Shown in pieces: positions 9,401-17,350 of a stretch of 64,000 nt of DNA (its first letter is position 1; every line of letters begins with the position of its first letter). The stretch spans positions 124,001 through 188,000 of the forward strand of contig NZ_SMNQ01000006.1 of the NCBI RefSeq assembly GCF_004353505.1. The letters are read 5' to 3'. The notes below the pieces were generated by a model. It was not told the DNA's origin. It saw only the letters and a list, made by a program, of their open reading frames with translations, and made no database searches. The position numbers and the translations under genes are program-made. Source of the stretch: Streptomyces sp. WAC05374 (GTDB taxonomy: Bacteria > Actinomycetota > Actinomycetes > Streptomycetales > Streptomycetaceae).

Positions 9401-9651
9401 TCGGGCGCGCGCACCACGAGCGGCTGGCCGGCGTCCTGGACCGGCAGGCCGGCGCGGTACGCCGGGCCGCCCGCGCGGTCGCCGGCGCCGAGGCGGCGGG
9501 CACGCTGTGGGGGTCGCGCGACATGATCCTGGCGAGCCTCGCGCACATGCAGGTCAACCGGCTGCTGCCGATGGACCGGCCCGCCGAGAACCGCTGCTAC
9601 CTGGTGTGGGGCCATGTGCTCAACTGCCTGCGGGGGAGGCCCCGTGACTGA
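6421..9651 (+). CDS. Lanthipeptide dehydratase LanB (full-length)
   Basis: A full-length class I dehydratase, about 1030-1076 aa depending on start. It uses glutamyl-tRNA to glutamylate Ser/Thr of the precursor and then eliminates glutamate. The N-terminal glutamylation domain carries the family signature RMSTRPTPFGAFSGVAVG near residue 130; the C-terminal elimination (SpaB_C) domain begins around residue 800 with WFYIRYADPDPHLRIRV near 841. NisB is of similar size. The coupled GTG at 6421 yields an odd 35-residue Pro/Val/His tract before MPRYAALDFHLLRAP; other in-frame starts are GTG 6526 and ATG 6556, the latter matching where LanB homology normally begins. Its end overlaps the exporter start by 8 bp. 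Confidence 0.93.
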   Translation: MTAPPPVPVPPPAPVPVPHPVPVPHPAPPAPAPVPVISEGLPINAMPRYAALDFHLLRAPALPVAAWRAALDTPDGPLRAPADDERVRHGLVAAGSGLLDGLAKLDGDTGADERSRRRVFSRALRYLTRMSTRPTPFGAFSGVAVGEFGDVTTASLAGTAVAAARVRADMGWLLALIKRVESEPENLVRLNVTMNAMAHQVGDRLVLPSSDVHGKADRRSVRVRATAALDHVRRLAEVPVPFARVVAELNERFPTAGEERTTAFVTELVGLGILVTDLRPAVTDPRPEEHVLGRLVAAGLPERTTGPLREVVELTGRATAGDTGTLQRLRDTQRALVPDYKAQPFQVDSRLGTTGTRIGAQVADEVAEAVGCLARLSAAGPDGHEHLVPYHQAFLERYGSDALVPVLELLGPERGLDAPNGYLNPPRAMVMPQPGGSGSEHTARALVALAADAWHRGAEEVELTDAVLERLLPPDADATGSRPDCPAVDAYVQIEAAGPRAIDEGRWRAVLNSDGLGEGGRTFGRFFHLFDASLTERLRAYARAREALEPDAVFAELSYVPAHGRGANVAIRPAVHDYEIPVNVTPSVAPEHVVDLADVHVGATDDGLRLYSARLGRELVVVQNHMLSPLGAPNVCRFLLEVSRARHRVPTGFGWGPVEGAPRLPRVVRGRVVLRAAEWTLHPAQGDVPRTAADVAAWRERWNVPRHVYLADDDNRLLLDLEHPACVAELLTDLRAATEAVTLQEALPGPADDGLWLRDAQGRGYLSEVVIPLLAGNTPAGAPAADVARRADPAAHVSHLPGSAWSYLKLYAARDLHDEIAATELPVLVRDVRGAVELDRWFYIRYADPDPHLRIRVRTRSAGQSGTAAHTLLVWGESLVRRGLASRLELATYQPEISRYGGPAAYDAVERLFEANSEVSTGLLRLVWDGELDPEAVTVAAVDALYAQWGLDVRERLAAMPRPAEDREARERYRKDRDYLCELLAPWDRRPHVLGRAHHERLAGVLDRQAGAVRRAARAVAGAEAAGTLWGSRDMILASLAHMQVNRLLPMDRPAENRCYLVWGHVLNCLRGRPRD

Positions 9652-11488
9652 GGCGGACACGGCCGCGGACCCCGCGGTCGAGGAGAACCGGCGCCTGTCG
9701 AGGGACCTGCGCTACTGGTGGCTGGCGCTGCGCACGTTCTGGGGTCTGAGCCCGGCACGGGTGGGGGCCTTCGCGGTGCTGACCCTGCTGACCGCCGCCG
9801 TGCCGGCCGGCGGGATCTGGCTGACCGCCGACGCCGTCCAGGCGGTCGCCGACGCCTTCACCGGCGTACCGGGGGCCATGGACCGGCTGACCCGCGCCGG
9901 GACCGGGCTGGTCGCACTCGCGGTGGCCGAGCACGTGGTGTCGTCCTGCGCGCAGTACCTCAACACCCTGCTCCAGCTCGAGTTCTCGGCCAAGATCGGC
10001 GAGCGCGTCATGGTCAAGGGCACCAGGATGGACCTGAGCGCCTACGAGGACCCCGAGTCGTACGACCGGTTGCAGCGCGCCCTGCGCGAGAGCGGCAGCG
10101 GGACGGCGTTCGAGGTCTTCGACGAGATGATGCGGACGCTCACCTCGCTGGCGTCCCTCGTCATGGTCAGCTCGGTGCTGTTCGCCTGGAACCCCTGGCT
10201 GGCCCTGGCGATCCTGCTGGCGCCGCTGCCCGCGCTCGCCGCGCACATCGTCTTCAGCAAGCAGGGCTACGCCATCGAGTACCACCGCGCCCAGGACCGG
10301 CGGCGCGCCTTCTACTACCAGGATCTGACGACGACGGACTCCTCGTACAAGGAGGTGAAGCTGTACCAGCTCGGTCCGTACTTCGTGGACCGGTACCGCG
10401 AGCTGGTGCGGGGCTTCTTCCGGGTGGACCGCTCGCTGGCCCGCCGCCGGCACGCCTGGTCGGCGGCGCTCGGGCTCGTCAGCGTGCTCGCCTCCTCCGG
10501 GGCGCTGGTCTTCGCGCTGCGCTCCACCACGTCCACGGGCCGGGTCGGTGAGCTGGCCGGGTACCTCCAGGCGCTGGGGGCGGTGCACGCGGCGGCGTCG
10601 GGGCTGCTGCTGGGGGTGGCGACGCTGTACCAGAACACGCTGTTCACCGGGAACCTCTTCGACTACCTCTCGCTGCCGGAGGGGCGGATCACGGGCGGGA
10701 CGCGGCCGTTCCCCCGGCGGCTCGCGCACGGCATCGAGTTCCGCGACGTCACCTTCCGCTACCCGGGCACGGAGAAGGCCGCCCTCGAGAACTTCAGTTG
10801 CTTCGTCCCGGCCAACACCTGCTGCGCCATCGTCGGGCGGAACGGCGCCGGCAAGAGCACCATCGTCAAGCTCCTCTCCCGCCTGTACGAGCCGACGAGC
10901 GGGCACATCCTCGTCGACGGCGTGCCGATCGAGGAGTACGACACCACCGACCTGCAGCGGAACATCGGCGTCGTCTTCCAGGACTTCATCCGCTACGAAC
11001 TGCCCGTACGGCACAACATCGGCTTCGGGCGCGTGGAGCACCTCGACGACACCGCCCGCATCCGGGCCGCCGCCGAGTCCAGTGGCGCGGCCGCCTTCGT
11101 GGAGCGCTTCGACGAGGCGTACGACACCACGCTGGGACGGCACTTCGAGGGCGGGCAGCAGCTCTCCGGCGGGCAGTGGCAGAAGGTCGCCCTCGCCCGT
11201 GCCTTCCTGCGCGACGCGCCGGTCGCGGTCCTCGACGAGCCGGCCGCCGCCCTCGACCCGGAGGCGGAGGCGGACCTCTTCGGGCGCCTGCGCACCATCT
11301 GCCGGCAGGCCACGTCGCTGGTCGTCTCGCACCGGTTCTCCACGGTGCGCGTCGCCGACAAGATCCTCGTGATGGACGGGGGCTCCCTCATCGAGGAGGG
11401 CACCCACGACGAACTGCTGGCCCGCGACGGCACGTACGCCCGCCTCTTCCGCCTCCAGGCCGACGCCTACCTGCCCACCCCCTCCTGA
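9644..11488 (+). CDS. ABC transporter, fused membrane and ATPase domains (LanT-like exporter)
   Basis: A 614-aa half-transporter with six predicted membrane helices (residues about 30-330) followed by an ATPase domain: Walker A GRNGAGKST near residue 400, signature LSGGQWQK near 507 and Walker B AVLDEPAAALD near 529. It lacks the N-terminal C39 peptidase of bifunctional bacteriocin exporters, so it would export the peptide but not cut the leader. The GTG at 9644 lies inside the end of lanB (8-bp overlap), showing co-translation. Export of the lanthipeptide is inferred from context. Confidence 0.88.
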   Translation: MTEADTAADPAVEENRRLSRDLRYWWLALRTFWGLSPARVGAFAVLTLLTAAVPAGGIWLTADAVQAVADAFTGVPGAMDRLTRAGTGLVALAVAEHVVSSCAQYLNTLLQLEFSAKIGERVMVKGTRMDLSAYEDPESYDRLQRALRESGSGTAFEVFDEMMRTLTSLASLVMVSSVLFAWNPWLALAILLAPLPALAAHIVFSKQGYAIEYHRAQDRRRAFYYQDLTTTDSSYKEVKLYQLGPYFVDRYRELVRGFFRVDRSLARRRHAWSAALGLVSVLASSGALVFALRSTTSTGRVGELAGYLQALGAVHAAASGLLLGVATLYQNTLFTGNLFDYLSLPEGRITGGTRPFPRRLAHGIEFRDVTFRYPGTEKAALENFSCFVPANTCCAIVGRNGAGKSTIVKLLSRLYEPTSGHILVDGVPIEEYDTTDLQRNIGVVFQDFIRYELPVRHNIGFGRVEHLDDTARIRAAAESSGAAAFVERFDEAYDTTLGRHFEGGQQLSGGQWQKVALARAFLRDAPVAVLDEPAAALDPEAEADLFGRLRTICRQATSLVVSHRFSTVRVADKILVMDGGSLIEEGTHDELLARDGTYARLFRLQADAYLPTPS

Positions 11489-11569
11489 CGCCCCCGCCCC
11501 GCACGACGCCCCCGACCCGCACGACGCCCCCGCCCCCATGACGCACAGCACACCCCATGACGTACGCCC

Positions 11570-12637
11570 ATGACGACGACCACGGAAAGCCCAGTGCCGA
11601 AGCCTCCTCCCCCTCCCCTGTCCCTGATGTATCCCCTGATGGCGTACGACATGGAGCACGTGGCCGCCTTCGCCACGACCGTGCGCGACCTGGGCATGCG
11701 GCGCCTGTTCATGGGCCAGTCGGTGCTCGTCGACACCCACCAGGCGTTCGCCCACCTCGCGGGGCGCGGGATCACGGTGCCCGTGGGCACGAGCGTGTCC
11801 CTCACCGCGCTGCGCCACCCCCTGGACGCCGCCGTCCAGGCACGGTCGCTGGCCCTGCTCACCGGCACCGACGTGGTGGCCGGATTCGGCACCGGCGACC
11901 CCGAGTTCGTCACCGCGCTGCGCGGCGAGCCCTATGAGAGCCCGCGCACCGCGGTGACCGAGTACCTGACGGTGGTCCGGCACCTGCTGGACGGCGAGCC
12001 GGTGGAGTTCCGCGGCCGGTACGTCGGCCTCGACGAGGCGCTGCTCCCCGTGCCCCACCCGCCCGTGTCGCTCGGCGTGGGCGTGCTGCGGCCGCGCATG
12101 GCGTACACCGCCGGACAGGTCGCCGACGTGGCCATCACGCTGCTGACGCCCGCCGGCTACCTCCGCGACCAGGTGGTGCCCGCGCTGGAGCGGGGCGCCC
12201 GGTCACGGGAGCGGACCGCGCCCCGCGTGACGACCATCGTGCCGTGCGCGGTGCGCCGGCCCGGCCGGGACGCCAGGAAGCTGGCGTTCGCCGCGCACGA
12301 AGTGCACCTGGGCGGCGAGCACTACGCGGCCATGCTGCGCACGGCGGGCCTGGACGTGGACGCCGCGGACCCGTGGGCGGGGGCGGGCGCGCTCGTCGAC
12401 GGCGGGGTGTTCTGCTACGGCACACCCGAGGAGGTGGCGGACCAACTGACCGGTTACGGTGAGGCGGGGGCGACGGATGTCGCACTGAGCTGTGCGGGGG
12501 TCCTGCTCACCGAAGGCGTGGAGGCGGCGCTCGCCGACGTGCGGGACATCGTGGACGCGGTGCGGGCCCGCTCGGCCGAGCCCTTGGACGGTCCGGCGCA
12601 CGACCGGCGCCGGACGGCATCCCTTCGTTCTAGCTGA
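11570..12637 (+). CDS. LLM-class (luciferase-like, F420/flavin) oxidoreductase
   Basis: A 355-aa TIM-barrel enzyme of the luciferase-like monooxygenase class, with motifs such as GTSVSLTALRHPLDAAVQARSLALLTG, GFGTGDPEFV and VGVLRPRMAYTAGQVADVAI. Actinobacterial members often use F420. In lanthipeptide clusters, LanJ-C-type F420H2-dependent reductases of this class reduce dehydroalanine or dehydrobutyrine to D-amino acids (established for class V lexapeptide), so a similar tailoring role is proposed here. The N-terminus has a Pro-rich stretch (residues 8-16). The start is the ATG at 11570; two upstream ATGs are out of frame. Confidence 0.8.
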   Translation: MTTTTESPVPKPPPPPLSLMYPLMAYDMEHVAAFATTVRDLGMRRLFMGQSVLVDTHQAFAHLAGRGITVPVGTSVSLTALRHPLDAAVQARSLALLTGTDVVAGFGTGDPEFVTALRGEPYESPRTAVTEYLTVVRHLLDGEPVEFRGRYVGLDEALLPVPHPPVSLGVGVLRPRMAYTAGQVADVAITLLTPAGYLRDQVVPALERGARSRERTAPRVTTIVPCAVRRPGRDARKLAFAAHEVHLGGEHYAAMLRTAGLDVDAADPWAGAGALVDGGVFCYGTPEEVADQLTGYGEAGATDVALSCAGVLLTEGVEAALADVRDIVDAVRARSAEPLDGPAHDRRRTASLRSS

Positions 12638-12648
12638 GGAGCGGTCGC

Positions 12649-13047
12649 GTGTTGTTGTTGCTGGAATTCGCCCTGCACTGCCTGATGGACCTGGCCCTGT
12701 GGCTGTTCGGCAGGACCTTCGACAAGACGGTCGCCGCCCGGCGCGTCGCGTCCTTCCGGCGGGGGGAGGGGGCCGTGCTGCGGTGCCGTTACCGCGTACG
12801 CGCCGAGGGCCCCGGGGCCATGCGCCGGGGGCGGCTGACCCTGACGCGGGCGGGCGCCGTGCTGGACCGTACCGGCGCCGAGAGCCTGCGCCTGACCTCG
12901 CCCGGCGACGTCGCCACGGGCGGCGGCCGGGGCGGCACGACCGTCGTCTGCGAGGCGGCGGGCGCGGGGGAGGTCGAGCTGCTCGTACCGACCTGGGACC
13001 CGGCGCTGGTGAAGCTGATCACCGACACCATGGCGGCGCGCGTCTGA
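12649..13047 (+). CDS. Small membrane-tethered protein of unknown function
   Basis: A 132-aa protein with one N-terminal hydrophobic segment (MLLLLEFALHCLMDLALWLFG) followed by a soluble domain of short beta strands (GAVLRCRYRV, GRLTLTRAGAVL, TTVVCEAAGAGEVELLV). This topology fits a single-pass protein with its soluble domain in the cytoplasm or outside. GTG start with GAGGAG 7 bp upstream, 11 bp after the LLM gene, so it is in the lanthipeptide operon. Immunity is one possibility from its position; no family is recognised. Confidence 0.6.
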   Translation: MLLLLEFALHCLMDLALWLFGRTFDKTVAARRVASFRRGEGAVLRCRYRVRAEGPGAMRRGRLTLTRAGAVLDRTGAESLRLTSPGDVATGGGRGGTTVVCEAAGAGEVELLVPTWDPALVKLITDTMAARV

Positions 13048-13201
13048 CCCGACCCGCCCTCGCACGCCACCCGCCCCCGCATCCGGCCCGGCTCGCCCCC
13101 GGGTCTGCCCCAACTCGGCCTGGAATCAGGCCGTCCGGCACGATTGATATGTTGATCACCGCTAAGCGGCCGAACGGGGAGGCCGCTCGCAAGGGGGCGT
13201 G

Positions 13202-13891
13202 ATGATCCGCGTATTGATTGTCGACGACGAAATCCTGCTGCGGTCGTGCATGCAGCGGATTCTGGAGAGCGAGCCGGACATCGAGGTCCCCGCCGCCTGC
13301 GACGGGCGGGGCGCGGTCGACGCGGTGGAGGCCCACCGGCCGGACGTGGTGCTGCTGGACCTGCGCATGCCGGACGTCGACGGCCTGTCCGTACTGGCCG
13401 CCCTCCGCTCCCGCTCCCCGCGGCCGGCGGTCGCCGTCCTGACGACCTTCTCGGCCGACGAGGACATCGCGGCGGCCCTGGGCGCCGGCGCCTCGGGCTT
13501 CCTGCTCAAGGACGCCACCCCGCACGAACTGGCCGACGCCGTAAGGGTCCTGGCCTCCGGCGGCACGGTGCTGTCGTCCGCGGCCGCCCGGGTCGTGGTC
13601 GGCGGCTACCTGGAGCGCGGTCCGCAGCCGGCGCCCCGCGACCCGCGCCTGGACAGCCTCACCGAGCGGGAGCACCAGGTGCTCGAACTGCTCGCCGAAG
13701 GACTGACCAACGCCGACATCGGACGCCGGCTGCTGATGAGCCCGTCCACGACCAAGGAGCACGTCAGCGCGATCCTGGCCAAGCTCGGCCTGGCCAATCG
13801 CGTCCAGGCGGCGGTGCTGGCACACAGCCTCGCGGCCGCCGCCCCCTCTTTCCCCTCATCCCGTCCACTGGCCGTCGCCGCGTCCCACTGA
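13202..13891 (+). CDS. NarL/LuxR-family response regulator
   Basis: A 229-aa regulator. The receiver domain (1-120) has acidic residues in RVLIVDDE, the phospho-acceptor Asp in VVLLDLRMPDVDG and Lys in GFLLKDAT. The C-terminal LuxR helix-turn-helix is LTEREHQVLELLAEGLTNADIGRRLLMSPSTTKEHVSAILAKL. Start at the ATG at 13202 with AAGGGGG about 5 bp upstream; an overlapping GTG at 13199 is possible. The HisKA_3 kinase 730 bp further on, on the opposite strand, is the likely partner, so the pair may control the lanthipeptide genes. Confidence 0.88.
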   Translation: MIRVLIVDDEILLRSCMQRILESEPDIEVPAACDGRGAVDAVEAHRPDVVLLDLRMPDVDGLSVLAALRSRSPRPAVAVLTTFSADEDIAAALGAGASGFLLKDATPHELADAVRVLASGGTVLSSAAARVVVGGYLERGPQPAPRDPRLDSLTEREHQVLELLAEGLTNADIGRRLLMSPSTTKEHVSAILAKLGLANRVQAAVLAHSLAAAAPSFPSSRPLAVAASH

Positions 13892-13935
13892 GGCCGCCGG
13901 GCCGGCGGGCGGCCCGACCCTCCGTGGAGACACCC

Positions 13936-14676
13936 ATGACCCTCGGTAACGCGCTGTACGACCGGAAACTGGCGAGCGTGTACGACCGGATGTACCCGAT
14001 CGACCACGACACGGCCCTGGCGGTGGACTTCATCGCCGGCCTGGCGCCGGCGGGCGGCCGGATACTGGAAGTCGGCATCGGTACGGGCCGGATCGCCGTA
14101 CCGCTCGCCGAGCGCGGCTTCCGCGTGCACGGCATCGACGGCTCGGAGGCGATGCTGGCCGAGCTGCGCAAGCGCGACCCGCACGGCGCGGTCACCACCG
14201 TCCTGGGCGACTTCACCGAGGAGGGCACGGGCCTGACGTTCGACGTCGTGACCCTGGTGCTCAACACCTTCTTCGTCGCGGTCACCAAGGAGCAGCAGCT
14301 CGGCTGCCTGCGGCGGGTGCGCGAACAGCTCGCCCAGGGCGGCCGGTTCGTCCTGGAGGCGTTCGACCCGGCCCCGTACCACTGCATGGACAAGCCGGAT
14401 TTCTCCATGCGCCACCTCGACGAGGGCGCCATCATGCTGGACACCCTCACCGTGGACCGCTCGCAGCAGCTCATGCTGGGGACGCACACCATCATCGACG
14501 GGGGGCCGCCGGAGACCCGGGAGCACGTGCTGCGCTACGCCTTCCCCTTCGAGATCGACCTGCTGGCCGAGCTGTCGGGACTGCGGCTCACGGACCGCTT
14601 CGAGGACTGGACGGGCACCCCCTACACGGCCTCCAGCCTCCGGCACGTGTCGGTGTACGAGCGCGACGACGCCTGA
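13936..14676 (+). CDS. Class I SAM-dependent methyltransferase
   Basis: A 246-aa methyltransferase with SAM motif I ILEVGIGTGRIAVPLAERG near residue 45, the acidic ribose-binding GIDGSEAML, then VTTVLGDF and FDVVTLVLNTFF. It resembles the small methyltransferases (such as CypM type) found in RiPP clusters. As the last gene reading with the cluster it is a candidate for N-methylation of the peptide, but a small-molecule role cannot be excluded. ATG at 13936 with a GTGGAGA site. Its 3' end overlaps the convergent kinase gene by 55 bp. Confidence 0.82.
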   Translation: MTLGNALYDRKLASVYDRMYPIDHDTALAVDFIAGLAPAGGRILEVGIGTGRIAVPLAERGFRVHGIDGSEAMLAELRKRDPHGAVTTVLGDFTEEGTGLTFDVVTLVLNTFFVAVTKEQQLGCLRRVREQLAQGGRFVLEAFDPAPYHCMDKPDFSMRHLDEGAIMLDTLTVDRSQQLMLGTHTIIDGGPPETREHVLRYAFPFEIDLLAELSGLRLTDRFEDWTGTPYTASSLRHVSVYERDDA

Positions 14677-15860
14677 CGCGCCGCCGGGGCGGGCGTGAGC
14701 GGCAGTACGGCGCGGACGAGGAAGCCGCCGTCCCCGGTCGGTCCGGCCTCCAGTTGGCCGCCGGCCAGGGCGGTGCGCTCCTTCAGCCCGCGCAGCCCGA
14801 ACCCGCTCGAGGGGACGTCGGCAGGCGGGGCGGTGGCCGGGCCGTTGCACACCTCGACCACGAGGGCGTCGCGCCGGTCCGACGGGCCCACCGCGACGGT
14901 GACCGGCGCGCCGGGCGCGTGCTTGCGTACGTTGGTGAGGGCTTCCTGCACGGTGCGGTAGGCGGCCCGCTCGACGGCGGCCGCGCAGTGCGCGCCCGGG
15001 TCCGGCAGGGTGAGGTCCAGGGTGGCGCCCAGCCGGCTGTCCTCGACCAGCGCGGGCAGGTCGGCCAGCCGGGCGTGGCCCGGGTCGTCCTCCCCGGGGG
15101 CCGCGCCCCGGCCGCGGAGCACGCCGACGACGTCGCGCAGTTCCCGCATGGCGTCGGCGCCGTGGCGGCGTATCGACTCGGCGTCCTCCCGGACGGAGTC
15201 GTCGGGCGCGGTGGCCCACAGGGCGCCGGCCTGGGCCGCGATGATGCCCAGGTGGTAGGAGACGGTGTCGTGCATCTCCCGCGCCATGCGGGCGCGTTCG
15301 CGTGCCACGGCCTGCTCGGCCTCCAGGCGGCGCCCGCGCTCCTGGCTCTCGGTGAGTTCGGCGAGCCGGGCGCGCAGCTCGGACCGGGTGCGGGCGAGCA
15401 GGCCCAGGCCGGTGGGCCCGATGCTGAACATCAGCGCGATCTGGACGGTGATGAGGTGGTCGGACCAGGTCATGTCCGGTTCCGCGGACACCCCGCACCA
15501 CATGGCCGCCGCGAAGACCGCCGCCGCGCAGCCGAACACGGCGGGGCGGCGGGACAGCTCGGCCGCCACGGTGAACATGGCGATCATGGGTGCCAGCCAG
15601 AGGTGGCCGGTGGCCATGGACGGCAGGGTCGCGAGCAGCACCAGCACGGGGAACCGGCGGCGCAGGAGGAGCCCGACCAGCGCGGGCGGGCAGACGGCGG
15701 CGGACGCGGCGTCCAGCGACCCGGCCAGGGTGAGCAGCTCCAGGGAGGCGGCCGCCGCGATCGCCCCGTCTGTGCCCGCCACCCGGACCGTGGGGCGCCG
15801 CCGCGTGCGGGCCGGCGGGGGCAGGGAGGGGCGCGCGGGGTGGGACACGGTCTTCCTCAC
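14622..15860 (-). CDS. Sensor histidine kinase (HisKA_3 type)
   Basis: A 412-aa NarX/DesK-like kinase. Residues about 30-140 hold several membrane segments (LELLTLAGSLDAA, FPVLVLLATLPSMA, APMIAMFTVAAEL, CAAAVFAAAMW, ITVQIALMFSIG). The dimerisation domain has the phospho-acceptor His near residue 197 in AREMHDTVSYHLGIIAAQAGAL; the ATPase domain has the N box VQEALTNVRKHA and GFGLRGLKERTALAGG. It is encoded opposite the cluster but is the obvious partner of the NarL-type regulator. Its C-terminal 18 codons overlap the methyltransferase gene tail-to-tail. Confidence 0.88.
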   Translation of the reverse strand: MRKTVSHPARPSLPPPARTRRRPTVRVAGTDGAIAAAASLELLTLAGSLDAASAAVCPPALVGLLLRRRFPVLVLLATLPSMATGHLWLAPMIAMFTVAAELSRRPAVFGCAAAVFAAAMWCGVSAEPDMTWSDHLITVQIALMFSIGPTGLGLLARTRSELRARLAELTESQERGRRLEAEQAVARERARMAREMHDTVSYHLGIIAAQAGALWATAPDDSVREDAESIRRHGADAMRELRDVVGVLRGRGAAPGEDDPGHARLADLPALVEDSRLGATLDLTLPDPGAHCAAAVERAAYRTVQEALTNVRKHAPGAPVTVAVGPSDRRDALVVEVCNGPATAPPADVPSSGFGLRGLKERTALAGGQLEAGPTGDGGFLVRAVLPLTPAPAARQASSRSYTDTCRRLEAV

Positions 15861-15975
15861 TGATCGCTACTCGATCGCTGCGACGTCGCACCAGTATCAC
15901 CGAGCGCCTCAGGGGTACTGCGTGAGGGTGCCGCGCGGGAATGCGCGGTCGGCGGGCCGCGTTCCAGTGGCAGAA

Positions 15976-15991
15976 AGTTAAGTGTTCAACT
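15976..15991. promoter_or_regulatory. Candidate MarR-type operator upstream of pirin
   Basis: An imperfect palindrome AGTTAAGTGTTCAACT (arms AGTT-R-A / T-Y-AACT) lies 49-64 bp upstream of the pirin start in an otherwise GC-rich region. The arm spacing is like MarR-family operators. No local MarR gene is visible. Confidence 0.4.
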
Positions 15992-16039
15992 AATCTGGTG
16001 GTGTGCCGCCCGGAGGGGCGGCCCCGAGGAGGACCCGCC

Positions 16040-17032
16040 ATGCCTGCCGTAACCGTCGAGAACCCGCTCACCCTGCCGCGCGTCGACGCGCCGGCGGGAG
16101 CCGTGCCGCGCCCGGTGCTGGCGGTGACCACCGCACCCAGCGGCTTCGAGGGGGAGGGCTTCCCGGTGCGCCGCGCCTTCGCCGGGATCAATTACCGCTA
16201 CCTCGACCCGTTCATCATGATGGACCAGATGGGCGAGGTGGAGTACGGGGTCGGGGAGGCCAAGGGAACGCCCTGGCACCCCCACCGCGGCTTCGAGACC
16301 GTCACCTACCTGATCGACGGAACCTTCGTCCACCAGGACAGCAACGGCGGCGGCGGCACCATCCGCAACGGCGACACCCAGTGGATGACCGCGGGGTCCG
16401 GCCTCCTGCACATCGAGGCCCCGCCGGAGAACCTCGTCATGTCCGGCGGCCTGTTCCACGGGCTCCAGCTCTGGGTGAACCTGCCCGCCAAGGACAAGAT
16501 GATGGACCCCCGCTACCAGGACATCCGCGGCGGCCAGGTCCAGCTCCTCACCTCCCCCGACGGCGGCGCGCTGCTGCGCGTCATCGCCGGTGAGCTGGAG
16601 GGGCACGAGGGCCCCGGCATCACCCACACGCCGATCACCATGATCCACGCGACCCTGCGTCCCGGCGCCCAGGTCACGCTCCCCTGGCGGCCGGACTTCA
16701 ACGGCCTCGCGTACGTGCTCGCCGGGCGCGGCACCGTCGGCACCGAGCGGCGGCCCGTCCACATGGGGCAGACGGCCGTCTTCGGCGACGGCGGCTCGCT
16801 GACCGTCCGCGCCGACGACAAGCAGGACGGTCACACCCCGGACCTGGAGATCATCCTCCTGGGCGGCCAACCGATCCGGGAACCGATGGCGCACTACGGT
16901 CCGTTCGTCATGAACACCCGCGAGGAGCTCCAGCAGGCGTTCGACGACTTCCAGGCCGGCCGGCTCGGCCGCATCCCCGCCGTCCACGGCATGCAGGACG
17001 GCACGGGCCGGGAGATCACCCCGGACGCGTGA
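16040..17032 (+). CDS. Pirin family protein
   Basis: A 330-aa bicupin. The N-terminal cupin carries the pirin metal-site pattern HPHRGFETVTYLIDG (His near residues 80 and 82), then MTAGSGLLHIEAPP and LFHGLQLWVNLP; the C-terminal cupin ends with LGGQPIREPMAHYGPFVMNT, the typical pirin_C sequence. Pirins are cytosolic metal-binding proteins; some are quercetinases or redox regulators, and the role here is unknown. The start is the ATG at 16040 behind GAGGAGGA. Divergent from the histidine kinase. Confidence 0.92.
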   Translation: MPAVTVENPLTLPRVDAPAGAVPRPVLAVTTAPSGFEGEGFPVRRAFAGINYRYLDPFIMMDQMGEVEYGVGEAKGTPWHPHRGFETVTYLIDGTFVHQDSNGGGGTIRNGDTQWMTAGSGLLHIEAPPENLVMSGGLFHGLQLWVNLPAKDKMMDPRYQDIRGGQVQLLTSPDGGALLRVIAGELEGHEGPGITHTPITMIHATLRPGAQVTLPWRPDFNGLAYVLAGRGTVGTERRPVHMGQTAVFGDGGSLTVRADDKQDGHTPDLEIILLGGQPIREPMAHYGPFVMNTREELQQAFDDFQAGRLGRIPAVHGMQDGTGREITPDA

Positions 17033-17350
17033 CGTCCGCCGGCGCGGTGCCGGCCGGGCGCCCGTGGCGGTCCGGGGCGGGTGACGCCCCGAGGCGGGGC
17101 GGGTGACCGGTCCGGGGCGGGCCTCCGTGGTGGTCCGGGGCGGGTGACGCCCCGGGCGCGGTGCCGGCCCGGCGCCCGTGGCGGTGCGGGCCTCCGTGGC
17201 CGGCCGGCGGCCGCAGGCCCGCCTCCGTGGCCGGCCGGCCGACGGCGGTGACGTCCAGGGGCCCGGCGTGGGCTGACGGGGTGTCATCCCCGCTCACCCG
17301 GCCGGGCCCCTCCACGGGCGGACCCGGGAGGCACGTGGTGCCGTGGAACG
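17033..17350. repeat. 318-bp GC-rich intergenic stretch with irregular direct repeats
   Basis: No gene is seen. The stretch is built of reused blocks: gcggtgccggcc-ggcgcccgtggcgg at about 17044 and 17159, tccggggcgggtgacgcccc at about 17071 and 17134, and gcctccgtggccggccgg at about 17190 and 17221. The repeats end near 17241. They look like slippage-type duplications and could fold into strong hairpins that would terminate pirin transcription. Confidence 0.55.

Noticed and set aside
5605..9660. 1351-aa minus-strand open frame across lanC/lanB
   Set aside because: Antisense to strongly supported LanC and LanB domains; long shadow frames are expected at this GC content.
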